A stretch of 64,000 bases of DNA. It comes from a bacterium. Lineage in GTDB: Bacteria > Actinomycetota > Acidimicrobiia > Spongiisociales > Spongiisociaceae. Where the stretch lies: positions 49,333 to 113,332 of the forward strand of contig JAPPHZ010000018.1 of assembly GCA_028820935.1 (NCBI GenBank), given 5' to 3'. The notes below the pieces were generated by a model. That model saw only the letters and a program-made list of their open reading frames with translations. It was not told where the DNA came from and ran no database searches. Shown piece by piece: positions 35,189 to 43,764 of this stretch. Numbering within the stretch: position 1 is the stretch's first letter; each line of letters starts with the position of its first letter. Made by a program: the position numbers and the translations under genes.

Positions 35189-36670
35189 GTGCGTACCCCT
35201 GCCATACTCCGGCGCCTCGATGGAGGCTCGAGGGTCACGGCGTTAGGTGGTGGGGCACTCCTTACGATGATGGCCGTGGGATGGTGGGAGCTACTGTTCC
35301 TGCCCCTGGGAGCGAGTCACGACGGCCGGATCAATGCCCGGTTCGGTCTGCAGGTTCGCAACTTCATCGAGAACGGCCTGCCGGGATCGGACTACCTGGC
35401 GTCCATGGCACCCTTCGCGGAGCACCCGTACGTCCATCATCCGCCGTTGCTGAACCTGATGCACGCTCTGGTCGGCTCGTTCCTCGGTCAGGGCGAATGG
35501 CAGCTCCGCATGATCGGCTACCTGGCCGGTCTGCTAACCGTGGGGGGTCTGATATGGCTGGCCCGCCGGCTCGGTCTGGGCGCAGGCGCGACCGTCCTGG
35601 CCATGGCGCTGGTGGCCTCCACCCCCATGTTCTGGATCTACGCCCGGCTCGGGCTAGGCGTGTCGCTCATGGTCATCCTGCTCGGGCTCTGGACCCGGTT
35701 TCCGAGGGCATCGGGCGACGATCCTGCTCAGAGCCCCGGCTCCGGCGACCTATCCGGTGCCGAACCCTCTCCCGTGGTGCTGGCCATAGTTGCCGGTGCG
35801 GTGGCGTTCTCCTCGTGGACGGGTGCGTTGCTGGTGGCGGTGCTGGCCGGATGGGGACTCCTGCACTCGGGACTCGTCAGGACCGCCCGGTTGGTCGCCG
35901 GCGTCGGCGCGGCGATGGTGCTGGTGACGCTGGTATGGGCGCTGGCGGTCGGGGATGTGGCCGAGCTGACGGCACACGCCGCCGACCGCCGCAGGTGGCC
36001 GGCGTGGGACGCTCTGGTGGAGAACTATCGCTGGTTCTACGGAACGCTCTTCCCCGGCTGGTTCAGGTGGCTGATCCTTCCGGCCATCGTCGCGGCCGTG
36101 GTCGACAGGCGCGCCCGGATGGCCTCGGGCGCGATCCTGATCGCCCTCGGGCTTTGGACCCTGGCCAACCCTGACGCGGCCTTCGTGCACGACTACTGGA
36201 CCTACCCGCTCCTCGTGCCCGTTATGCTCGGCTTGGCGGTCATCCTAGACCGGTCGGGCGCTCGCCGGTCGGGCGCCGGGAACCGGGCGTGGATGAAGGA
36301 GATGCAGGCGCTGGCGGTGGCGGGCCTGGTCCTCCTGGCGGTGCTCGGGTTCCGCGGCCTAGGCGCCTACCGGCAGGCCTACTTCCACGCTCCTTCCGAT
36401 GCCGGCGGGCTGGTCAGGGCGGTGGCACCGGCGCTCGGCCAGGAGGTGGCGTGGGTGGCCGAAGGAGTCGACCCCCTCTCCCGCTGGGTGAGCTACTACT
36501 GGGACCTGCCGGTGGTCGAGGTGTCGCCGGACCGCATCGCGGCGGCGAGGGGCGCCGACCTGGTGCTGGTCCGGGTGGATCGGATGCCGGTGGCGATCGC
36601 AGCAGGTGTGGGGCCCGTGGCCGAGCGGGGCCGCTACGCTCTGTTCAGCGCGGAATCCCTCATTCGATAG
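35189..36670 (+). CDS. GT-C family integral membrane glycosyltransferase (PMT/ArnT-like)
   Basis: The protein has 493 residues and about ten helices. SHDGRINARFGLQVRNF in the first extracytoplasmic loop has the acidic residue typical of GT-C enzymes, and HPYVHHPPLLNLMHAL resembles the H-P-P motif of ArnT/PMT (GT39/GT83) proteins. It would use a polyprenyl-phosphate sugar outside the membrane. The acceptor is unknown. A GTG start at 35189 is used. It shares a divergent promoter region with the GT2 gene and overlaps the next convergent gene by 11 bp. Confidence 0.82.
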   Translation: MRTPAILRRLDGGSRVTALGGGALLTMMAVGWWELLFLPLGASHDGRINARFGLQVRNFIENGLPGSDYLASMAPFAEHPYVHHPPLLNLMHALVGSFLGQGEWQLRMIGYLAGLLTVGGLIWLARRLGLGAGATVLAMALVASTPMFWIYARLGLGVSLMVILLGLWTRFPRASGDDPAQSPGSGDLSGAEPSPVVLAIVAGAVAFSSWTGALLVAVLAGWGLLHSGLVRTARLVAGVGAAMVLVTLVWALAVGDVAELTAHAADRRRWPAWDALVENYRWFYGTLFPGWFRWLILPAIVAAVVDRRARMASGAILIALGLWTLANPDAAFVHDYWTYPLLVPVMLGLAVILDRSGARRSGAGNRAWMKEMQALAVAGLVLLAVLGFRGLGAYRQAYFHAPSDAGGLVRAVAPALGQEVAWVAEGVDPLSRWVSYYWDLPVVEVSPDRIAAARGADLVLVRVDRMPVAIAAGVGPVAERGRYALFSAESLIR

Positions 36671-39563
36671 CGGCGAAGTCCAGGTCGCGTCCCGGACGGG
36701 TTTCCTGGGCATGGCGCAGGAAGTAGGAGTCGGGCGAGTTCCAGGTGTGCTCATCACCGTGCCGCACGAGCAGGTACCCGTGTCCGTGGGTCCGGTAGGC
36801 GACTCCCCCTTCCCGGACCACGTCCTTGAGCAGAGCCTGGTCGACCCACCTCGGGAGCCGGCGCCAACCACCGGCCTGCGCCAGGTCGTCGACGGTGATG
36901 ATCATGGCGCCTCCGGCAATGGTGGGATTGCCCGACCGGACCTCGCCCCCTCCGATCATCCGGTGGATCGTGGTGTCGCTGGACTCCAGGTAGACGAACT
37001 CGGCCGCCTTGGCGACCAGGTTGGCGCCGGAGTACTCGTGTGCCAGCACCAGGTCCCACAGGTGCTCGCTGCCGTAGTGGTCGTCGTCGTCCATCTTCGC
37101 CAGCAGGGTCCCGCCGGCCACCCGGGTGGCCTGGTTGAGCACCTCCCCGAACAACCGGTCGGACGGGGCTCGCACCACCTCGACCGGGAACGGACAGTTC
37201 GAGGTGTCGATCAGGTCGGGGAACCGCTCTCCGTGTAGGGCCAGCACCAACTCGAGGCGGGGATAGGTCTGGGAGGCCACGACCTCCAGGCACCTTGCCA
37301 GCAGGCCGGGCCGCCTGGTGGCCAGCAGGATGGAGACCTCCGGGAGCCCCGGAAACGCGGAGAGGCCGGCCGCAGCGGCGACCTGCCGGGCTCTGGCGCG
37401 AAGCGAGTGGGTGCGCAGGGCCGCCCGGCGCATACCTATGCTGAGCCGCTCTCTCGTTCTCAGGCCGCTCTGCAAGATCCGTTCGTCGCGCATGGCGCGG
37501 TACAACTCTGACCCTAGGTGGGCCTCCAAATCGGGATCGTCCTCGTTGACATGGACCACCAACCCGGTGGCGGCCAATGAAGCCAGCGTCGCCGCCCGGC
37601 AGATGGTGTCGGGGTGGAAGGGCCGGGAGTCCTCCAGGTGATGGAGTTTGGAGAGCGCCTCCCGATCGGCGATGTCGACCACGGTGTCGATCTGCATGCT
37701 CTCGGGAAGTCCTATCTCGCTCAGGGCGCCGACCTGGCCGCCCACGTGCCATGTCCAGTCCACTGGGTTCGCCTGCTCGATGTCGAACGCCGGGACGGCC
37801 AGCAGAGGGGACTCCTCGGCCAGGATCACCGCGGGCGGATCGCCGGCCAGGCCGGCCTCCGGCAATCCGTCCGCAGTGTCGACCACAACCAGATCGAGTT
37901 GCTCGCCGTCCGGGGAGAGGTGGACGCGGCTCGAACCGGAGAATGCATCCCGGGCTCGATGTCCGATGACGGCGATCTCCACGCCCAGCGGGTACTCGGC
38001 CTGCCTGGTCGGATCGAGCGGGGCTGGGCGCATGCTCGCCCACAAACGCCTCATGACATTGAACAGCCGCCGGCCCAAGGCTGATACGAACCATCTCGCG
38101 AAGGCCAGGGCCTGGCGAGGACTTCGAACCCTGGCCAGCCGCGACAGCACCAGAGCGGCCTTGGCGCCCAGAGGCGATCCGCTCAACCGGAGGCTCGCCA
38201 TCGGCATGGGAGTCTTGCGGCGCAGCACCAGGTCGGAGAGGCTCAGCGGCAAGATCTCACCCAGGTCGGCGAGGTCGTCTCCGGTACGGCGCGCTCGCTG
38301 CAAGACCCAGGTACGGGTGATCGAGATGCTGGATCCATCTCCGAGGGTCGCCATGGCGCCAGCCCGCGTACCCAACGCATCCCGGAGCCGCTGGACGATC
38401 CGTCTGTCGATCGCCATGCCGGCCGGTATGCGGACGTGGAAGGATGAAATGGGAAACTGCCGGATAGCGCCATCGACGGACCCGAAGAAGACCCGGGGGT
38501 CCGGCGCCAGGTGGTTCTCCAGGCCTTCGTAACCGGGGTCTCCCGGCCGGTCTCCGATCCAGACGACAAGGTCGTGGATGGTGTTGGAGATGACTTCCCC
38601 CGCGGCGGCGAGCACCACTTCCGGAGAGCGATCCCGAGGGTCGATGGTCACGACGTAGGAAGGGACGGTGAAGCTGCGACCGGGCTCGGCGTCGCGGAAA
38701 TGGGGGTGCGCGATGAGATGGGATGCCTTGGCCCGCTGGATGTCGAGACTCGCCTGCTCCGCCGCGCTGGGATCAGCACCCTCGCCCTGATGCCAGCAAG
38801 CGGCGTCGCGAACCGGCACGAGCGGGCCACCATGGGTGAAGGCCCGGTAGCCGAACTCGGTGTCCTCCATTCCCCAGCGGGTGAAGGAGTCGTCGAAGCC
38901 GCCGACATGATCGAAGAACCATCGGCTGACTCCGAGATTCCCGCCGGTCACCACCCGGAAGATGTCGTCGGATTCCAGGGTCAGCTCATCGGTCCTGGCC
39001 ATATGGAACTCGATCCACTCCGGCCGATCGACCCTCCTGCCCCTGAACAGGTCGGCCAGGGCACCCGTCCGGTGGCGGATGGCATCCGCATCGATGCCGC
39101 GGACATCGACATGAGCTCGGAACCCGAGGGTGAGCACGTCGCCGGCCAGATGATGCCACCGCGCGTGCGCGGCCAGCCACCCCGCCTCGGGAAGCATGTC
39201 GCAATCGAGGAAGATGAGGATGGGGTGGCGCGCCGCTCTCGCTCCGTTGTTCCGGGCGCGGGCCAGCCCGAATCCCAGGTCCTCCTGGTGGATCACCCGC
39301 ACGTCCAGCGGGCTGGACTCGGGTGGTTCCAAGGGTACGGACGAGCCGTCGTCGACGACGATCACCTCGAACAGGTCACGGGGGTAGGTCTGTTGCTCCA
39401 GCGCCGCCAGGGTCAGATCGAGCGCATCGGGCGCCTCGTAGTACGGGACGACGATCGAGACGGGAAGTCCGGGTATGAAGTCGCCGGCTGACGGCGGTTC
39501 CAGGGCGCGCCAGTCGTTGTTTCTTATCGCGGCGGGTGGGACAGGAGAGGTCACCGGATCCAT
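36660..39563 (-). CDS. Large bidomain glycosyltransferase with two GT2 (GT-A) modules
   Basis: The protein has 967 residues. The first GT2 domain (about 35-290) has VSIVVPYYEAPDALDLTL, VIVVDDGSS, LDCDMLPE and GGFDDSFTRWGMEDTEFG, a galactosyltransferase-like end. A central 400-residue region has no clear motif. The second domain (about 720-960) has VSILLATRRPGLL, LLAKMDDDDHYGSEH, and GGAMIITVDDLAQAGGW. The pairing suggests a polymerase adding alternating sugars, or a glycan synthase with two acceptor sites; this is inference. The ATG at 39563 is chosen, with GGAGGAG 12 nt upstream. It converges on the GT-C gene. Confidence 0.85.
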   Translation of the reverse strand: MDPVTSPVPPAAIRNNDWRALEPPSAGDFIPGLPVSIVVPYYEAPDALDLTLAALEQQTYPRDLFEVIVVDDGSSVPLEPPESSPLDVRVIHQEDLGFGLARARNNGARAARHPILIFLDCDMLPEAGWLAAHARWHHLAGDVLTLGFRAHVDVRGIDADAIRHRTGALADLFRGRRVDRPEWIEFHMARTDELTLESDDIFRVVTGGNLGVSRWFFDHVGGFDDSFTRWGMEDTEFGYRAFTHGGPLVPVRDAACWHQGEGADPSAAEQASLDIQRAKASHLIAHPHFRDAEPGRSFTVPSYVVTIDPRDRSPEVVLAAAGEVISNTIHDLVVWIGDRPGDPGYEGLENHLAPDPRVFFGSVDGAIRQFPISSFHVRIPAGMAIDRRIVQRLRDALGTRAGAMATLGDGSSISITRTWVLQRARRTGDDLADLGEILPLSLSDLVLRRKTPMPMASLRLSGSPLGAKAALVLSRLARVRSPRQALAFARWFVSALGRRLFNVMRRLWASMRPAPLDPTRQAEYPLGVEIAVIGHRARDAFSGSSRVHLSPDGEQLDLVVVDTADGLPEAGLAGDPPAVILAEESPLLAVPAFDIEQANPVDWTWHVGGQVGALSEIGLPESMQIDTVVDIADREALSKLHHLEDSRPFHPDTICRAATLASLAATGLVVHVNEDDPDLEAHLGSELYRAMRDERILQSGLRTRERLSIGMRRAALRTHSLRARARQVAAAAGLSAFPGLPEVSILLATRRPGLLARCLEVVASQTYPRLELVLALHGERFPDLIDTSNCPFPVEVVRAPSDRLFGEVLNQATRVAGGTLLAKMDDDDHYGSEHLWDLVLAHEYSGANLVAKAAEFVYLESSDTTIHRMIGGGEVRSGNPTIAGGAMIITVDDLAQAGGWRRLPRWVDQALLKDVVREGGVAYRTHGHGYLLVRHGDEHTWNSPDSYFLRHAQETRPGRDLDFAAIE

Positions 39564-39729
39564 GAGAGAAGCAGCACTCCTCCGCGGGTGGGCTCGAGCA
39601 CGGCCGGACTCTACCGTAACCGGCCCCGATCGCAGCGCCGGCGGACACAGACACATTCCCCGGACAGACCACCGAGCGCTCCTACACTGGCCGGCGTGGT
39701 CAGGAGGGCATTGCTACTAGGAGTGCGCC

Positions 39730-39810
39730 GAAAAGTGTCCATTTGGCCCGATAGTCCCCAACGAAACCCCAGGTCGAGGAGTCGCGGGCCAACCACCCCC
39801 GTCCTTTTCA
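39730..39810. repeat. 81-bp palindromic repeat, copy 1
   Basis: GAAAAGTGTCCATTTGGCCCG at the left and, in reverse complement, TGAAAAGGACGGGGG...GGTTGGCCCG at the right give imperfect inverted ends. A direct copy lies at 42813-42895. It covers the start region of the SpoIID-SLH gene and is read through in its frame. Confidence 0.75.
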
Positions 39811-41819
39811 GCATGCTCCTCGCGCTGGTTGCCATCATCGGGGTAGCGCTTCAGGTAACGGCCGAGGAAAAGGCCTTCACCTTCGAGGGTTCGGGCTGGG
39901 GCCACGGCGTGGGCATGGGCCAGTGGGGGGCCTTAGGCCAGGCCCTGGCGGACCCGGGGAAGCCTGGCGAGGACATCGCCGCCTACTACTACACCGGCTC
40001 GAGTCCCGCCGATCTGTCCGATCTCGACCTGCCGAGCGACCTGCTGACCACGCTGGACAACCCGCTCTGGATCAACATCGCCTCCGAGATCATCCTTCTG
40101 GAGTTCACTGCGGTCGGCGGGCCGCTGGATCTCTGCCTGGCAGATGACGGTGAAGGGCCCTGTCCCAAGCCGGAGCAGCCGCAGGAGGGGGAGCGCTGGC
40201 AGTTCCGCCGGATCGATGCAGGGGAGTGCGGTTTCTTCAAGGCGGGCGAACTTCAGGGAACGATGGGGGATTGCCGGGCTTCGATCTCGTGGCCCGAAGC
40301 GGACGGGGTGCAACTCCGGTACGGGGAGGACCGGAGGAAGCCCTGCGTGGTGAGGGACTCGGAATGCGAGTACCGCCATGGCGCCATCAAGCTGCGGGAC
40401 GATCCGGTCGAGGTCGGCTTTCACGTGCTGATCACCATCGGCCTTGAGGACTATGTCCGGGGTGTCGCCGAGATCTTCCCCTACTGGAAGGCGCCCGGGG
40501 TCAACGAGGCACAGGCGGTGGCGGCCCGAACCTACGCGGCCTTCAAGTTCCTGGCACAGGAGGTGAACGAGCGTCCGGCGGATCCCGATGCGGATCCGGG
40601 GATCAGCACCTCGCGCAAGAACTCCTGCTGGTGCCACCTGTACGACAACACCCGGGATCAGGTGTACGCGGGCTGGTGGCGTGAGAATGGCCCCGATCAG
40701 GCAGCCTGGGTGGACGCCGTGGCCGCCACGGAGGGCCGGGTACTCACCTACTTCGGGCAGGGGTGGGAGGGATTCACCAGGGGTGGCGTCATCCAGGCGT
40801 TCTACTCCACCTCGACCGGGGGAGTCACCAACAGCAATCGCTACGGCTTCTTCACCGAGTGGAACGATCGGCCGATCTCGGTGACCCAGTGGCCATACCT
40901 GCTGCCCGTGGAAGATCCCTGGGACGTGGATCCGAGCGTGGATAACCCGGTCGCGTCGTGGCGCACCACCATCCCGGCGTCCACGATCGCCGACCGGCTG
41001 GGATGGGACGAGGTGACCGATGCCCGACTGGTGTCGGGTCCGAGCACGACCAGCCCCGCCAGGGTGCGGTTCGACGGGATGGATGACGGAAGCGAGGTCT
41101 CTACGACGGTTGCCGGAGCCTGGCTCCGCTACGGGCTCGGTCTCAGGTCGTCGCTCGTTCGTGCCATCGATGACCGTCCGGCCCCGCCCACCGAGGAGCC
41201 TCAGACTCCGGGCCAGGGCGTTGACGGGGAAGGGCAGGCGCCCGACCAGGGCGAGATACAGTACGACGAACTCCCCCCCTTCCAAGACATAGCGGGCAAT
41301 ACTCATGAGGAAGGAATAGACACCCTCCGGCGAGGCGGGATCGCAGAGGGATGCGATCATTACAGCCTCTACTTCTGCCCGAATGATCATGCCAAGCGGC
41401 TCGACGCAGCGATCCTGCTGGCGAGGGCCGCCCGGCTCCCGAGGCCCGAGGAGCCCTATCGCCTCAACTTCGCGGACGTCCCCAATTCCCTCCCGCACTC
41501 GAGAGAGATATATGCGCTGGCCGAGGCCGGGATCACGGCCGGATGCGCTACCAACCGGTTCTGTCCGGACGGTCCCCTCACCCGGGGACAGATGGCCACG
41601 TTCCTGATGAGGGCGCTGGACCTGGCGCCGCTCGACTCGTTTGACGGCCGCAGGTTCGATGATGTTCCCGCCGCCAGTACCCACAGCGGAGCCATCCACG
41701 CCATTGCCGCTGAAGGTATCACTGTCGGCTGCACCGAGACCTCGTTCTGCCCCGACAGGCCCCTCACCCGGGGCGAGATGGCCACCTTGCTAGCTCGGGC
41801 CTTCTACCCGGGTGCCTGA
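39735..41819 (+). CDS. SpoIID-like protein with three C-terminal SLH repeats
   Basis: The protein has about 694 residues from the GTG at 39735. A signal-like hydrophobic stretch (MLLALVAIIGVALQV) precedes a SpoIID/LytB-type domain: GSGWGHGVGMGQWGALGQ, GVAEIFPYW with a likely catalytic Glu, NEAQAVAARTYA, and AFYSTSTGGVTN. SpoIID proteins cleave denuded peptidoglycan in spore formers; here a wall-remodelling role is inferred. Three SLH-like repeats (about 525-694) each contain GC....FCP and a TRG-x-MA motif. Starts at GTG 39696, GTG 39723 or ATG 39813 are possible, since repeat copy 1 covers the 5' end. Confidence 0.82.
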   Translation: MSIWPDSPQRNPRSRSRGPTTPVLFSMLLALVAIIGVALQVTAEEKAFTFEGSGWGHGVGMGQWGALGQALADPGKPGEDIAAYYYTGSSPADLSDLDLPSDLLTTLDNPLWINIASEIILLEFTAVGGPLDLCLADDGEGPCPKPEQPQEGERWQFRRIDAGECGFFKAGELQGTMGDCRASISWPEADGVQLRYGEDRRKPCVVRDSECEYRHGAIKLRDDPVEVGFHVLITIGLEDYVRGVAEIFPYWKAPGVNEAQAVAARTYAAFKFLAQEVNERPADPDADPGISTSRKNSCWCHLYDNTRDQVYAGWWRENGPDQAAWVDAVAATEGRVLTYFGQGWEGFTRGGVIQAFYSTSTGGVTNSNRYGFFTEWNDRPISVTQWPYLLPVEDPWDVDPSVDNPVASWRTTIPASTIADRLGWDEVTDARLVSGPSTTSPARVRFDGMDDGSEVSTTVAGAWLRYGLGLRSSLVRAIDDRPAPPTEEPQTPGQGVDGEGQAPDQGEIQYDELPPFQDIAGNTHEEGIDTLRRGGIAEGCDHYSLYFCPNDHAKRLDAAILLARAARLPRPEEPYRLNFADVPNSLPHSREIYALAEAGITAGCATNRFCPDGPLTRGQMATFLMRALDLAPLDSFDGRRFDDVPAASTHSGAIHAIAAEGITVGCTETSFCPDRPLTRGEMATLLARAFYPGA

Positions 41820-42784
41820 CGCCCTCCGGTGGGAACGAATAGGAAGCCGATCCCCCACGCCAGGTGCATGGCCGGCATTATCGCCGGGAGGAGCCAAGCG
41901 GCCCGATCCCGGCGCCTGATCGTCTCCGAGAGCGTGGTGATCGCGATCAGGATCCCGTAGCCGGCCGGCGGTATCCACCAGAACGGCGCTCCGATCCCGG
42001 CGCCGATCGCAGCGCCGATCAACCCGATGACCAGCACAGGCGCAGCTAACTGCCGCGCGGCGAGCGCGCCCGGATTGCGCGCCAGCATCACCCGCTTCCA
42101 TCTGCCGTAGTCGAGATACTGCCTCCATAGGGCGCGGAGGCTGGAACGGGGGCGGTACGTGACCCCGAGACGCGGGTCGAACCAGACGAGCTTCCCGGAC
42201 TTCCGGAGCCGGTGGTTGAGCTCGAAGTCCTGGTTGCGAACCAGGGTCGGGTCGAAGCCCCCGACCTCATCGAGGGCTTGCCGGTCGAATACCCCCAGGT
42301 ACACGGTATCCGCCGGCCCGGCTACCGAGGAGTACCTGAACCGGGCGGTACCCGCCGCGGCCGGCGAGTTCATGGCGATGGCAATCGCCCGCTGGAGGCC
42401 TGTGGCGCCCACGGCGTCCTGCCGCCCGCCCACGTTGGCCGCTCCGGTCTCCTCCAGCAGTCTGACCGCCAGCCGCACGTAGTCGGGGGCGAATTCGGCA
42501 TGCCCGTCACACCGCACCAGGACCTGGCCCCCAGCCGCGCCGATGGCCCGGTTGAGACCTGGACCCACCCCTAGTTCGGGGTTGTCGACCAATTTCAGGC
42601 GGGAGTCCGCCGCGGCGCTCCTTCGCAGGATGGCGAGGGTCCCATCGGTGCTCCGCCCGTCTGCGACCACCACCTCGAAGGGGCCTTCATAGTCCTGATC
42701 GAAGACGGCCCGCAGGGTGGTTTCGATGTGCGTGGCCTCGTTGCGCACGGCCATGACCACGGAGACGTGGGGCAACTCGGACAG
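41804..42784 (-). CDS. GT2 glycosyltransferase with C-terminal membrane helices (succinoglycan-type)
   Basis: The protein has about 326 residues. HVSVVMAVRNEATHIETTL, VVVADGRSTDGTL and VRCDGHAEF are the nucleotide-sugar and metal motifs. GGFDPTLVRNQDFELNHRLRKSG is the acceptor-end motif, and two hydrophobic helices near 255-315 end the protein. It resembles ExoA-type succinoglycan glycosyltransferases. A perfect AAGGAGGT lies at 42789-42796; this favours a start at CTG 42784 or TTG 42775 rather than ATG 42877, whose extra 31 codons would be repeat-derived. It overlaps the SLH gene end by 16 bp. Confidence 0.85.
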   Translation of the reverse strand: MSELPHVSVVMAVRNEATHIETTLRAVFDQDYEGPFEVVVADGRSTDGTLAILRRSAAADSRLKLVDNPELGVGPGLNRAIGAAGGQVLVRCDGHAEFAPDYVRLAVRLLEETGAANVGGRQDAVGATGLQRAIAIAMNSPAAAGTARFRYSSVAGPADTVYLGVFDRQALDEVGGFDPTLVRNQDFELNHRLRKSGKLVWFDPRLGVTYRPRSSLRALWRQYLDYGRWKRVMLARNPGALAARQLAAPVLVIGLIGAAIGAGIGAPFWWIPPAGYGILIAITTLSETIRRRDRAAWLLPAIMPAMHLAWGIGFLFVPTGGRQAPG

Positions 42785-42812
42785 GAGGACCTCCTTCTGG
42801 GCAGGAGGGTAC

Positions 42813-42895
42813 TGAAAAACGTCCAGTTGGCCCGGATGCCTGCTACGAAGACCCCAGATCGTGACATGGCGGGCCAACCCATCCCCGTCTTTTCA
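42813..42895. repeat. 83-bp palindromic repeat, copy 2
   Basis: TGAAAAACGTCCAGTTGGCCCG opens it and CGGGCCAACCCATCCCCGTC...TTTTCA closes it. The core ACGAAGACCCCAGATCG matches copy 1 (39730-39810) in the same orientation. It lies just upstream of the glycosyltransferase gene on the minus strand. Confidence 0.75.
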
Positions 42896-42994
42896 CCACT
42901 AGGACCGGGGATGATTGTCGCAGGGTGCCGGTTCGTATACTGGCCGCGCACTCCGGACTGATCGACGGCGCTCCCACGCCTGCAGTTTCTTCGA

Positions 42995-43714
42995 ATGGTG
43001 CACGGTAGACGGGATACGGAGGCCATGTTCGGGTCGGAGTTGGCATTCAGTCCCGAGGTGGTTCTGGCGATGTGGGCGGCAGGCGTGGCCGGTTCCGGTG
43101 CGGCGGTTGCATACTGGCGTATCGTCGGGCCGGGCTATCTTTGGCTGATCGCCGGCACGGTGCTCCTCATCGGCGGGGCTGCCTGGTACTTCGATCGGGG
43201 CGCCCTGGCGGCGGCGGCCGTGCTGGGTGGCGCGGGCGCCGCGCTCGTTGCCCGGAATCGTTGGGCGGCGACCATCACCCTGGGCTCATCATCCGTGTTT
43301 TTCCTGGTGGGGGCCTCCGTGGCGGGCCTTCCCGTTCCTGCCATCACCGGGACGGCCGCGCTGGGGGGGATCACGGGAGAGATGTTGCTCGGGCACTGGT
43401 TCCTGGTGAGTCCGAGAATGCCCCGGTGGCCACTTCGCGCCCTGGCGGTGGTCGGCGGCGCGGCGATCGTGCTCGACTGGCTGGTACACCTGGCGCCGGG
43501 TATCCCGACGGCGACCCCGGCGGGTTCACTGATCGCGTCAGTGGCTCTGGCGGCCACCAGCCTCCTGCTCATGGCCGCCGTCTGGTTCGCGCTCGGCTAC
43601 CCGTCGTATCCGGGGGTGATGGCGGCGACCGGTCTCAGCTACCTGGCGGTCCTGACCGCACTCGGATCGGTGATACTCGTCCGGGCGCTGGCAGCAGGTG
43701 TTCCACCCCTTTGA
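42995..43714 (+). CDS. Seven-helix membrane protein, unknown
   Basis: The protein has up to 239 residues and about seven hydrophobic helices. GGITGEMLLGHWFLVSPRMPRWPLR near the centre (described by position) is the most distinctive, polar loop. Histidine and arginine inside a hydrophobic context suggest a functional site, but no family is claimed. GTG 42995 and ATG 43025 are both possible starts. GGAGG lies only 2 nt before the ATG, too close to be decisive. It lies 50 bp before pepA on the same strand. Confidence 0.65.
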   Translation: MVHGRRDTEAMFGSELAFSPEVVLAMWAAGVAGSGAAVAYWRIVGPGYLWLIAGTVLLIGGAAWYFDRGALAAAAVLGGAGAALVARNRWAATITLGSSSVFFLVGASVAGLPVPAITGTAALGGITGEMLLGHWFLVSPRMPRWPLRALAVVGGAAIVLDWLVHLAPGIPTATPAGSLIASVALAATSLLLMAAVWFALGYPSYPGVMAATGLSYLAVLTALGSVILVRALAAGVPPL

Positions 43715-43764
43715 CCCTGCGGAATCAGGGCTAGCATCCGCGTACGGAAGACTGGAGTCGTAGT

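Noticed and set aside
39933..41699. 588-codon minus-strand frame opposite the SpoIID-SLH gene
   Set aside because: The plus-strand product shows SpoIID and SLH motifs. The mirror frame has none.
42813..42877. ATG 42877 as the start of the glycosyltransferase
   Set aside because: The added residues are encoded by the 83-bp repeat, and a perfect AAGGAGGT lies downstream of it, nearer to the family start.
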